The position numbers and the translations under genes were made by a program. Below are positions 1 through 10,839 of a stretch of DNA of 64,000 nucleotides, piece by piece. Each line of letters begins with the position of its first letter. Within the stretch, counting starts at the first letter, position 1. Source of the stretch: Luidia sarsii (taxonomy: Eukaryota; Echinodermata; Asteroidea; Paxillosida; Luidiidae); the NCBI GenBank assembly GCA_949987565.1, contig OX465112.1, positions 19,379,361 through 19,443,360 of the forward strand, given 5' to 3'. Below the pieces are notes generated by a model. The model made no database searches, was not told the origin of the DNA, and worked only from the letters and a program-made list of their open reading frames with translations.

Positions 1-599
1 ATATAAACGTTGAAAAGACGAAACATCTCCCCCACCGTCCACATCACGACCGCGGCAACATACGTTCCAATTGACAGTCCGTTTACGGAAGTAATTCCCC
101 CATTCTTGAGACCACGGTCGGGAACTGGTCATTGTACCGCCGATAAAGGCTCCCAAAATATACCTCCCCTCCCCTCAGTATCCCTCCTCCACGAGAAGAC
201 AGGCAGCCGAATGTATTCCCTTCGGACGGTGAGACGGAAGAGTCCACCCACGACACAAGAAAAAGAAAAAAGAAGACGACAAAAAAAAAAGGGAAAAAAA
301 ACACACACAATTCTTGAGTATTACATTTCGCCTATTCTCGCTCGTCAATGGAACCAATTTTTTATCGTTTTACTTCCACCGCTTTCTGTCATGCTCTCGC
401 ACTGTTTATTATAGACGACCGCCGTATCGCATTACCCCGCCGTGCTTTCGTGGATAATTCTCGAGGGATGGCGGAGGGGAGGAAGAGGAGGAGACGAGAG
501 GAGAGGAAGAACCTCGGCTGACACTAGTTATCAATAGAGGCATCCAATGTCCCTCTTTTGTAATGTACGCGACTTCCGCTATAGTATCGATTCATCAAG
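1..599. other. Intergenic, no gene recognised
   Basis: Mixed sequence with short purine and A-rich runs. Short open frames on both strands here have no recognisable domain, no convincing splice context and low-complexity translations. I see no gene, RNA or mobile element that I can support. Confidence 0.4.
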
Positions 600-1135
600 C
601 TACCCCCTCCCTCCCCCCTCCCTCTCTCTCCTTCTCGATCGATTGTAGTGGGCTTTTAATTTACAGTCAGGGCTGGACTCCACAGCTTCCCTAGCTCGAC
701 GAATCAGCTTCGCATCCCCCTCCCTCTCTCCCCACCCTCTATCTCCCTCTCTCCATCTCCCCTTACCTCTACCTCCATTTCTCTCTCTCTTTCCCTCCCC
801 TCTTCCCCTGTCTCCCTCTCTGCCACTTCCTCTATCTCCCTCTCTCCCTCTTCCTCTATCTCCCTCTCTCCCTTTTCCTCAACCTCCCTCTCTCCATCTC
901 TCCATCTCTCTCTCTCTCTCTCCCCTCTTCCTCTACCTCCCTCTCCCCTCTCTTTCCCTCCCCTCTCCCTCCCTTCCTCCCGCTCTTTCCATCCCCTCTT
1001 CCTCTATCTCCCTCTATCCCCCTCGTCCTATACCTCCCTTTCTCCCTCTCTCCCCCTCCCCTCTTCCTCTTTCTCCCTCTCCTCCCCTCCCCTCTTCCTC
1101 TTTCTCCCTCTCCTCCCCTCTCCTCCCTCCTCATA
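600..1135. repeat. CT-rich (GA on minus) low-complexity tract
   Basis: Imperfect CTCCCTCTCTCC-type runs, interrupted near 650-715. The minus-strand Arg/Glu/Gly-rich open frames across it are produced by the microsatellite and are not genes. A second, shorter CT tract lies at about 1400-1480. Confidence 0.85.
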
Positions 1136-1831
1136 TTCCCTGCCAGCGACCGAGGCGCGCTCGCAATGGCAATGTACTCGCCACCGGAAGAAAGAAACGG
1201 AAACACGGAACAAACCACCCGAAAACCCCCACAGTGGCCGACCGAACACAATGTCGTGCTGGAATTGCATCGTGCCGCGGGAGACCCTCGCCGTCCAGGA
1301 GTCGAAACCAAAATATGATATCGTAATGAGCGCGAGATACGAGCGAGCATGTCGGGTAAACTGAGCACGCGTGAGAGGAGAACAGATTCAGCACTCTGCC
1401 CCTCCCCCTACCTCCCCCCTCTCTCTCCCTCCCCCCTCTCTCCCCTCCCCCTCCCCCTCTCTCCCCCTCCCCTCCCCTCTTCCGGCGGATGTAGCTGAAA
1501 TAAAGCGTGAACGAATTGGGTAAAAATATCACGGTCCTGTAAACAACCCGTCTATGAAACTCGCATTATTGCTTGCGCATGGATTGCACGGAGACAATAG
1601 CTGCGGCAAAATGCCACAATTTTTTTATTAGAATGAGAAATATATAGACAGCCAGTTCGTATCATTGTGTAGTGACGAGGTCATTACATAAACAACCAAA
1701 AAACTACTCAAAATGGGTAGTCCAAAATTTAAGAGAATTCAGAGAATTGAGGCAGAATTGAGAAAGATCAGGCTGAGTGATGTGCATTTTTTAGTGCTTT
1801 TAGTGAGATAAAATGTGACGGTTTGCTTGGT

Positions 1832-2000
1832 GGAAGTTTTGCGGTGACACCATGTAGCACATATCTTTTGAGACGGAGTGTGGCTCTGAAAAGAGCCGGT
1901 AACTCAACGTTTCTGGCAGTGCGTACTCTGCCCATCGTCAGGAGACTTCCCCCGTCTCATATGGGATGCGTTCCATGTATGGTGTCACCGCAAACCTTTC
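1832..2000. mobile_element. Small inverted-repeat element with histone-type stem-loop (copy 1)
   Basis: The ends are inverted copies of a TTTGCGGTGACACCAT motif (about 1838-1853 on plus, and the reverse complement at about 1979-1996). Inside, the minus strand of 1882-1897 reads GGCTCTTTTCAGAGCC, the canonical 16-nt stem-loop of replication-dependent histone mRNAs. The element is about 170 bp, non-coding, and looks like a MITE. Half-copies with the same end and the same stem-loop occur at about 57445-57530 and 59720-59850. Confidence 0.65.
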
Positions 2001-2009
2001 CCTTGCTTT

Positions 2010-2640
2010 TAGTTTTAGTAAGTAAACCGTTGGCAGCAATCCAGAAGTACTTCGAAACATGTTTCACGTACCTCCATCACTTGAAGGTACAATGACAGTC
2101 CCTCACCAGAATTTTCAAAACGAAAAAGTCCCCTCCCCCTAAAAAAAAAAAAACAGCAGCAGCAAATCCTAACGACTCTGTGTTTCTACGTTCACTGACA
2201 AGAATCGTCCCCTTTTAGACTTGAGCACAATTTAGACTGAATGATCTTATGATGACCTGACGAATGATGGTTCGATCTATCTCATCAAATAACAGATGAC
2301 GCACTGAAAGAACCCCACCCAACCCCTTTACAAAACAAGATGGAGAAAACACACAAAATATGAAACAAACCAAAATCAGACGCACAAAAACCCACACAAG
2401 TCGGTTGATCGCTGATCAACTGAAAGTGCTTCGTAAACGAAAGTTGTCGCCTAATACCTCCTTGGTACGACCCTATAACGACCCACTCACTTGACACGAC
2501 ATTCCATTCCTGACACGACGAAGAATGGCCGAGTATAATATTATACACAGTCACTGTAGGGCCTATAAATCATACGCCCTCTATTTCATGAAACTTGGAC
2601 TCTAGCGGTTCCGAATGATGTGTTTGTGTGTTGCACGAGA
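2010..2640. other. Intergenic, no gene recognised
   Basis: Unique-looking AT-balanced sequence. No coding similarity, tRNA fold or terminal repeats were recognised. Confidence 0.4.
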
Positions 2641-2815
2641 AAGAGAGATGAGAGGTAGAGAGAGAAGGGGGAGAAATAGGGAGAGACAGAGAGACAGACA
2701 CATAGAGAGATACAGAGCGAGACAGAGAGAGAGGGGGAGAGAGACATACAGACACAGATAGAAAGACAGAGAGAGAGAGCGAGAGAGAGAGAGCGAGAGG
2801 GGGACATAGAGGAAC
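2638..2815. repeat. GA/GAGA microsatellite-like tract
   Basis: Purine-rich AGAGAGACAGAGA-type sequence on plus. Three minus-frame Ser/Leu-rich open frames over it are translation of CTCTCT and are not genes. Confidence 0.85.
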
Positions 2816-3654
2816 CCATATAGGAACCCAACATGGCACGAACCATACGACTTTAGCAGTAATTCCCACTCAAAACCTGAGCTTGGTAGCAAACCGATAC
2901 GCAGTAGCTCTAACCCTATCCTCTAAGCAATCTCTAACCACACGAAGCTGACGTGGATCACAAGTCATGATATGGGTCTATTACTCGATGACGTTTAGCA
3001 CACGAAGCCGAGGGGCGGAACCCCACCGACCTTTGATACCGGCTCTGAGATTCGTGAGCCCTCTCCGATTGATGACAGCAAAGTTGCGATAAGCCGACAG
3101 AGGCACCCGGCATTTAAAAAACCCTAAAGCTTGTCCAGAAAGTTGGGGACAATCGAACCGATTACCGCTATATCAACAATACCCTCAATTCTATTTTGGG
3201 GGGTTTTCAACCAAGTGCCGTTTTCAGATTTTCTGTGATAAATAGCGATTACTCCCACAAAAACAAACATGTATCGTCATGAAGTTCCAACATCGTTATT
3301 CAATGACTATAATCGGATACATGGATTCAGTTGTTGTTATTTTATAAGATAGGTCACACTTCGAAATGTAAACGTACACACAAACGTTTACATAGTCGGT
3401 TCATGACTTCATGCGCACGTTTTAGATCCTGTTCAACCAATCTTGGTTTTCATTGGTTTGAATGTCAGCAGGGGAGGCACGTGTCTGTACAAGTTAACGT
3501 AGCCTCAAAGATGTATATACCATCTGCAATGTACATGTATATGAGCAAGTGTACATGCACGTGTACATTAATTTTATGTAGAGCTCTACCTGTCACGATG
3601 GTGTTATTACCACATGTTGTGTTACGAACCAAAGGCTCGAGTGTCGAATATAGA
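2816..3654. other. Intergenic, no gene recognised
   Basis: No coding similarity, splice-flanked exon or terminal repeats seen. Contains a few ACATGTA/TACATG-type short palindromes near 3520-3560 but nothing that can be assigned. Confidence 0.4.
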
Positions 3655-3682
3655 CAGAGAAGTATACAGAGAGAGGGGGGAT

Positions 3683-3722
<40 letters not shown>

Positions 3723-3857
3723 CAGAGAGGGAGAGAGAAACAGAGGGAGAGAGGGAGAGAGAGAGAGGGGGGGGGTTGGAGAGAGAGGGGGAGAGAGAGG
3801 AGAGAGGGGAGAGTGTGGAGAGAGAGAGAGAGAGGGGGGGGGGTTGGAGAGAGAGGG

Positions 3858-3900
<43 letters not shown>

Positions 3901-4002
3901 ACAGAGAGGGAGAGAGAAACAGAGGGAGAGGAGTGGAGAGAGGAGAGAGAGAGGGGGTTGGAGAGAGAGGGGGAGAGAGAGGAGAGTGTGGAGAGAGAGA
4001 GA

Positions 4003-4057
<55 letters not shown>

Positions 4058-4350
4058 GAGAGGAGAGAGGGGGTTGGAGAGAGAGGGGGAGAGAGAGGAG
4101 AGTGTGGAGAGAGAGAGAGAGAGAGAGAGGAAAGAGAGGAAGAGAGACAGAGTATGAGAGAGAGGAGAGAGGGGAGGGAGAGAGAGTATGAGAGGAGATA
4201 AAGGAGGAGAGAGGGGAGGGAGAGAGAGTATGAGAGAGGAGATAAAGGAGGGAGAGAGGGGAGGGAGAGAGGGAAGGAGTTAGAGAGAGATGAGAGAGGG
4301 GAAGAGAGAGGGTGAGAGAGTGACAGAGTTGACAGAGAGAGAGAGATCCT
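3655..4350. repeat. Long GA microsatellite with GGGGGTTGGAGAGA interruptions
   Basis: About 700 bp of (GA)n on plus with regularly spaced GGGGTTGGAGAGAG and GGAGAGTGTGGAGAG modules, indicating a compound repeat that expanded as larger blocks. The 286- and 195-codon Arg/Glu frames are artefacts of the repeat. Confidence 0.9.
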
Positions 4351-5094
4351 AGCTAAATGTTATATGCTAATTACCAAACTACGTGCAGGGCGCAGTCGCG
4401 AACATCTGCTCGGGAAAGAGATCTCTTCCTTGGTCGAACGAGATGACAGTTTGATTTCCATTTGTTTTTCTCCAGGCTTTACAAAATTGTTGGTTCATAC
4501 CAACTCGTGACTGGAACTCTAAGGCTCTCGTTGTTTCTGCTCTGGTACTTGAGTTTCTGCTGAAAGGGGCGAGTGGAGTTGACACCCGAGTGGTGGAGAG
4601 GGGGCGTTGTGCATCTCCTCTCCAGACATTATACAACCACACCCCTGTCCCGCAACCTTCAGAAAAATCACCAATCCAGTTTGATTTTCTGAACTGCCAT
4701 CGTCATTTATATTTACATAACTCCTCAGTAATTAAAGAGTTTATCATTGATGGAAGTGCCGAGTGGAACCAAGGAAGGGCGAGATAGTTTACACAGTCAA
4801 TTGTAATACAATTAATGACAAGGTGACGGATGATGAGGATGACGCTGTGCCGAGATGCACCGCTTCCGTGGTCAAATCGTCTGCCAATTACCGTCCAACC
4901 TTTCAACCACCTCACTGAGTCCCTATAGCTGGAATTAGGATCGAAACGTCGGACCCTCAATGCGTCAGATCTTGCATAATGTTTGGCCACTCAAGATCGA
5001 GTCAACGTAAGGGAAGCACTTCACCAGATGTTTGTGTTCCAACCGAGGCAGGTCATTCCGTGCCCAAGTAACTTCGGTGCCAAGTTTTCACACC
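4351..5094. other. Intergenic, no gene recognised
   Basis: Sequence between the GA tract and the 16-bp tandem repeat. Small open frames on both strands overlap each other and show no recognisable protein family. Confidence 0.4.
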
Positions 5095-5595
5095 CATGTC
5101 ACTTCGTACCCAAGTCACTCCGTAGGTTCGTACCCAAGTCACTTCGTACCCAAGTCACTTCGTACCCAAGTCACTTTGTACCCAAGTCAATTCGTACACA
5201 AGTCAATTCGTACCCAAGTCAATTCGTACCCAAGTCAATTCGTACCCAAGTCAATTCGTACCCAAGTCACTTCGTACCCAAGTCACTTCGTACCCAAGTC
5301 ACTTCGTACCCAAGTCACTTCGTACCCAAGTCACTTCGTACCCAAGTCACTTCGTACCCAAGACACTTCGTACCCAAGTCACTTTGTACCCAAGTCAATT
5401 CGTACACAAGTCAATTCGTACACAAGTCAATTCGTACCCAAGTCAATTCGTACCCAAGTCAATTCGTACCCAAGTCAATTCGTACCCAAGTCAATTCGTA
5501 CCCAAGTCAATTCGTACCCAAGTCAATTCGTACCCAAGTCACTTCGTACCCAAGTCACTTCGTACCCAAGTCACTTCGCACCCAAGTCACTTTGT
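5095..5595. repeat. 16-bp tandem repeat (GTACCCAAGTCACTTC), about 31 copies
   Basis: Perfect or near-perfect 16-bp units. Two main variants differ in the middle (CACTT versus CAATT) and occur in homogeneous blocks; rarer variants read GTACACAAG or AAGACACTT. Because 16 is not a multiple of three, the same peptide is read cyclically in all plus frames, giving three overlapping spurious open frames of about 200, 205 and 80 codons. Confidence 0.95.
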
Positions 5596-5716
5596 GATGT
5601 GCCGGCACAATCGGACAGATTTCTGAACTGCCACAGAAGTTGTAGTTAGTGCCACGAAAGCTTATGCACTACGGTAAACTTTAGTTTAGGTAAGAAGAAA
5701 GGTGTGTGGTTATTAC

Positions 5717-6131
5717 CTTGTAGAAATGTAATTTCGGTCGTGAGGTGCGTGACCGGTGCGTGTAGCAGCGACTCCAGCACCAGGATCAGGTCGCTGTTCT
5801 CGCGGTCCGTGGTCGGGCCCAGCTCTCGCGTGTGCCGGTCGTAGACGGCCACGGCGGCGAAGAGCCCTGCCTGGAGCTCGGCCCTGGTCTCCGGGCAGGT
5901 CACCACGCAGTCCACGGACAGGGCGCCCTTGGAGCGGCGGCGGAGTAGCCGGGGGCAGTGGACGTTGTGCGCCCCGGCGATGTGTCCCTCGTTGTACTGC
6001 ATGAAGGGCCGCGAGTCCACGAGCAGCACGCGCCCGCCGCCACCCGAGCCGCCGGCCCCGGGCTCGCCGGCCAGTAGACGGCCTCGCAGCTCGTCGGTGG
6101 AGATCGGTCGGACATGCACGGACACCGTCAT
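5717..6131 (-). CDS. MAP-kinase phosphatase (DUSP1/4 type), exon 1 only
   Basis: The 138 codons plus one base, read leftward, encode the non-catalytic N-terminal rhodanese/MAPK-binding domain of a dual-specificity MAP-kinase phosphatase. Seen directly: a Gly-rich insert at residues 25-33, VLLVDSRPF at 35-43, EGHIAGAHNVHC at 48-59, and the basic kinase-interaction motif RRRSKG at 64-69, as in vertebrate DUSP1/DUSP4. The exon ends TTCCTACAAG/GTAATA at 5717, the same place (before the GY of FLKGGYEAF) where vertebrate DUSP1/4 exon 1 ends. These proteins bind ERK/JNK/p38 through this domain and dephosphorylate the TxY motif with a later HCxxGxxRS domain. No HCxxGxxRS exon is visible in 1-5716, so the rest lies left of the window or is lost. 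The start at 6131 is chosen by family length; an in-frame ATG at 6173 is the alternative. GC content is much higher than its surroundings. Confidence 0.85.
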
Positions 6132-6559
6132 CGCTCTATCTGTCCTTCTCCTGTCTGTCTGTCTATCGATCAATCTATCTATCTCCGCACAGTCTCTACG
6201 ACTCTATGATCCGGCCGACGATTCCAGAGGTGTTATTCACGATGGCTGGTGCTGTCGGGTAGTCGTGTAGTTCACTTCTAAGGCTGAATACCACAGAGCG
6301 AGGAAAATGCTCTATGGCTGAACGATCTGCTTGCTACGATCACACACGTACAGTACATGTATACACATGCACTGTAAACACATGCATCCCAGTCTACGGC
6401 AGTGTTGCGATCGAGTGGCACGAGCAAGAGTGGACTGACGTGCGTTTGTGCACACGCAGCCGCATGAATGACTGAACTAGCCCAACCGCAAGGGCTATAC
6501 ACTTTGTCGATTTTCTTCTCTTGTTTTTTTTTGGCGCGAATCACTTCGCCGTGTCAACC

Positions 6560-6760
6560 GGACGACCAAATTAGGAGTATGACGACGGGTGGGAGAAACT
6601 AGCGACTGTGGGTCACGCTCCCTGCGTTTATACCGCGGTGCGTAGTAGTAGTACCGTTGGCATTGGCCAATGCGTGTTTGCCCTTTCCCTCTCATTCATA
6701 AAAAAGAGGACCGAGGCACTACCCAATTCCTCGCCATCCGCCCTCGCAAAGCAGTTCCGG
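6560..6760 (-). promoter_or_regulatory. Probable DUSP core promoter: TATA, CCAAT, ETS, CArG
   Basis: Read on the minus strand, a TATAAA lies at 6632-6627 with CCAAT about 30 bp upstream (ATTGGCCAAT at 6662-6671) and an ETS/GAS-like TTCCGGAA at about 6750-6757. A perfect CArg box, CCAAATTAGG, lies at 6566-6575. DUSP1/4 are immediate-early genes controlled by SRF and ETS factors, so this set fits, but the start site and the 5' UTR (about 470 nt to the ATG) are inferred. Confidence 0.4.
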
Positions 6761-6799
6761 AACACAATTGATTTATCACAGACTAACCCTTTATAAAGC

Positions 6800-7333
6800 A
6801 AAAACAGCAAGGGAATAAGAGTACGGTGTTATTGTCATCTGTGATTACCCTACAGTGAATATATCCTACCGAATGTGATCGTAAAGACGGGATGTTCTAT
6901 TGGAAAAGCATAATTTATGATAATGATATGACCAATAGTAGCGGAAGCGTGACCGGCCGTATCCATCCGCCCAATGACTCACGCCCTCCACGTCACGATT
7001 TGAGGGATTTCCCCATTGAGCGCGGGCTGAGTCCCTCCAACCCACCAAACTGATCCTGGCCCTAAATTTGGGCCTGAATTTCGGCTGGCCGGAATTTCAG
7101 TGCTCGGAAACTGCTACGGTGTCCCATGACTGACACAATATATTTGAATTGTGTTTTTGCTTATTTAAAAATAACAATAAGAACAAGACTTGCTTGAAAC
7201 GTTAAGATAGCATTATATAACACATATACAACTGAAATGTATCATTATTTTTTTCAAAATAACTTAATTTTTGATACAAAAGTGAATCTACTGCAATTTA
7301 CTTGGAGTGAAACTTATCTGGAAAACTAAAAAT
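6800..7333. other. Intergenic, no gene recognised
   Basis: AT-rich sequence between the phosphatase promoter region and the 220-bp satellite. No gene seen. Confidence 0.4.
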
Positions 7334-9980
7334 TTGGAAAAGTAACTGTACCCTCGGCATTTGACTAAAATCTATTAAATTAGGTATCATCTGAAAGAGT
7401 ACGAAATTCTACATAGGGTATTGCTTACCCTGACATTCATACTCCAGCCAATCTTCCAGCCTGACAAATTTAACATTGACCAAAATACACTTTCGGTCAA
7501 AAACTCATTATACGCTTCCAGTCATTTTCTTGACAACTCAAAATACTCCTCATTTGGAAAAGTAACTGTACCCTCGGCATTTGACTAAAATCTATTAAAT
7601 TAGGTATCATCTGAAAGAGTATGAAATTCTACAGAGGCTATTGCTTACCCCGACGTTCATACTCCAGCCAATCTTCCAGCCTGACAAATTTAACATTGAC
7701 CAAAATTCACTTTCGGTCAAAAACTCATTATACGATTCTAATCATTTTCTTGACAACCCCAATTACTCCTCATTTGGAAAAGTAACTGTACCCTCGGCAT
7801 TTGACTAAAATCTATTAAATTAGGTATCACCTGAAAGAGTACGAAATTCTACAGACGGTATTGCTTACCCCGACGTTCATACTCCAGCCAATCTTCCAGC
7901 CTGACAAATTTAATATTGACCAAAATTCACTTTCGGTCAAAAACTCATTATACGCTACAGGTCATTTTCTTGACAACTCAAAATACTCCTCATTTAGAAA
8001 AGTAACTGTACCCTCGGCATTTGACTAAAATCTATTAAATTAGGTATCATCTGAAAGAGTACGAAATTCTACAGACGGTATTGCTTACCCCGACGTTCAT
8101 ACTCCAGCCAATCTTCCAGCCTGACAAATGTAACATTGACCAAAATCCACTTTCGGTCAAAAACTCATTATACGATTCTAATCATTTTCTTGACAACCCC
8201 AATTACTCCTCATTTGGAAAAGTAACTGTACCCTCGGCATTTGACTAAAATCTATTAAATTAGGTATCACCTGAAAGAGTACAAAATTCTACAGACGGTA
8301 TTGCTTACCCCGACGTTCACACTCGAGCCAATCTTCCAGCCTGACAAATTTAACATTGACCAAAATACACTTTCGGTCAAAAACTCATTATACGCTTCCA
8401 GTCATTTTCTTGACAACTCAAAATACTCCTCATTTGGTAAAGTAACTGTACCCTCGGCATTCAAATAAAATCTATTAAATTAGGTATCATCCGAAAGAGT
8501 ACGAAATTCTACAGAGGCTATTGCTTACCCCGACGTTCACACTCGAGCCAATCTTCCAGCCTGACAAATTTAACATTGACCAAAATACACTTTCGGTCAA
8601 AAACTCATTATACGCTACAGGTCATTTTCTTGACAACTCAAAATACTCCTCATTTGGAAAAGTAACTGTACCCTCGGCATTTGACTAAAATCTATTAAAT
8701 TAGGTATCACCTGAAAGAGTACGAAATTCTACAGAGGCTATTGCTTACCCCGACGTTCACACTTGAGCAAATCTTCCAGCCTGACAAATTTAACATTGAC
8801 CAAAATACCCTTTCGGTCAAAAACTCATTATACGATTCTAATCATTTTCTTGACAACCCCAATTACTCCTCATTTGGAAAAGTAACTGTACCCTCGGCAT
8901 TTGACTAAAATCTATTAAATTAGGTATCACCTGAAAGAGTACAAAATTCTACAGACGGTATTGCTTACCCCGACGTTCACACTTGAGCCAATCTTCCAGC
9001 CTGACAAATTTAACATTGACCAAAATACACTTTCGGTCAAAAACTCATTATACGCTTCCAGTCATTTTCTTGACAACTCAAAATACTCCTCATTTGGAAA
9101 AGTAACTGTACCCTCGGCATTTGACTAAAATCTATTAAATTAGGTATCATCTGAAAGAGTATGAAATTCTACAGAGGCTATCGCTTACCCCGACGTTCAT
9201 ACTCCAGCCAATCTTCCAGCCTGACAAATTTAACATTGACCAAAATCCACTTTCGGTCAAAAACTCATTATACGATTCTAATCATTTTCTTGACAACCCC
9301 AATTACTCCTCATTTGGAAAAGTAACTGTACCCTCGGCATTTGACTAAAATCTATTAAATTAGGTATCACCTGAAAGAGTACAAAATTCTACAAACGGTA
9401 TTGCTTACCCCGACGTTCACACTCGAGCCAATCTTCCAGCCTGACAAATTTAACATTGACCAAAATACACTTTCGGTCAAAAAGTCATTATACGCTTCCA
9501 GTCATTTTCTTGACAACTCAAAATACTCCTCATTTGGAAAAGTAACTGTACCCTCGGCATTCAAATAAAATCTATTAAATTGGGTATCATCCGAAAGAGT
9601 ACAAAATTCTACAGAGGCTATTGCTTACCCCGACGTTCATACTCCAGCCAATCTTCCAGCCTGAAAAATTTAACAATGACCAAAATACACTTTCGGTCAA
9701 AAACTCATTATACGCTTCTGGTCATTTTCTTGACAACTCAAAATACTCCTCATTTGGAAAAGTAACTGTACCCTCGGCATTTGACTAAAATCTATTAAAT
9801 TAGGTATCACCTGAAAGAGTACAAAATTCTACAGAGGCTATTGCTTACCCCGACGTTCATACTCCAGCCAATCTTCCAGCCTGACAAATTTAACATTGAC
9901 CAAAATACACTTTCGGTCAAAAACTCATTATACGCTTCCAGTCATTTTCTTGACAACTCAAAATACTCCTCATTTGGAAA
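7334..9980. repeat. 220-bp satellite, about 12 head-to-tail copies
   Basis: AGTAACTGTACCCTCGGCAT recurs at 7341, 7561, 7781 and every 220 bp thereafter, up to the assembly gap. Units are 90-98 percent alike by eye. Three end-variants alternate: CTTCCA..CTCAAAA (type a), ATTCTA..CCCCAATT (type b) and CTACAG..CTCAAAA (type c), in the order a b c b a c b a b a a a. The array touches the N run, so its true length is unknown. Small open frames at the right end are repeat-derived. Confidence 0.95.
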
Positions 9981-10180
9981 NNNNNNNNNNNNNNNNNNNN
10001 NNNNNNNNNNNNNNNNNNNNNNNNNNNNNNNNNNNNNNNNNNNNNNNNNNNNNNNNNNNNNNNNNNNNNNNNNNNNNNNNNNNNNNNNNNNNNNNNNNNN
10101 NNNNNNNNNNNNNNNNNNNNNNNNNNNNNNNNNNNNNNNNNNNNNNNNNNNNNNNNNNNNNNNNNNNNNNNNNNNNNNNN
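9981..10180. other. Assembly gap, 200 N
   Basis: Exactly 200 unresolved bases at the end of the satellite. It is probably a fixed-size placeholder for a satellite the assembler could not close. Open frames with runs of X across it are meaningless. Confidence 0.98.
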
Positions 10181-10685
10181 AAGGTCTGGCCAAACTTCAA
10201 GTGGGGTCACGCTGTATCGGAATCGCCACGCTATCTGGCCGCTAACCCAAAGGCCACATTTAATCAGACACAAACATCGGACCGCCGTGCAAACAGCAAA
10301 CCCGCACCAGCGCCAACAGCATCGCTTGTCGGGGAGAGAACCAATAAAATAGAGAGCAAAGTCATGTGTAGCTCTGTACATCAATCCAAATTCAGTGTGT
10401 TCTGGGTTTTCTATGGGTCTCTGCAGTGAATATCAGCGACAAGGCCATGTTCTGCTGTCAACTAGGGATCAGATGTGTACAGACATTATTGTGTGGAGGG
10501 GGTTGGCGAGTTGGCATAACCCACCTCTGGCACACGAGGGCGCACTTCGACAACAGAAAGGACTTGCATTGAGGCAACTTGTCCTTACCTCAAACCTGTG
10601 CTCAACGCTGCCCCCACAATTGGCAAGCTTTTTTTCATATAGTCGAGTCAGTAACTGGCCTTCTTGTTTGACCTTTAGGAATATG

Positions 10686-10835
10686 GTGGGCCTGACGTTT
10701 CGATCCTAGCAGGACCTTTCTCAAAGGCCTTTGAGAAAGGTCCTGCTAGGATCGTAACGTCAGGCCCACTAAATTTTGAGATTTGCATTTTGGTAATTTT
10801 AGTCAGTAAGCAGTTTGCAACATTTTTGTATATCA
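10686..10835. mobile_element. Penelope-tail inverted pair (near-perfect palindrome)
   Basis: Two copies of the tail motif of the Penelope-like element at 53-56 kb face each other: GTGGGCCTGACGTTTCGATC at 10686 and its reverse complement ending at 10769, joined at CAAAGGC/CTTTGAG with no spacer. The only arm difference seen is CGAAACG versus CGTAACG. The right arm continues into the usual tail sequence ending GCAGTTTGCAACATTTTT at about 10827. Confidence 0.75.
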
Positions 10836-10839
10836 CTTT

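Noticed and set aside
3331..4201. Arg/Glu/Gly-rich frames of 114-286 codons
   Set aside because: Translation of a GA microsatellite in alternative frames.
4983..5649. Three frames encoding the same YPSQFVPKSIRTQVNS-like peptide
   Set aside because: 16-bp repeat read cyclically; all plus frames give the same peptide, which is diagnostic of a tandem repeat, not a protein.
9841..10429. Frames spanning the N run
   Set aside because: They join satellite and unique DNA through unknown bases.
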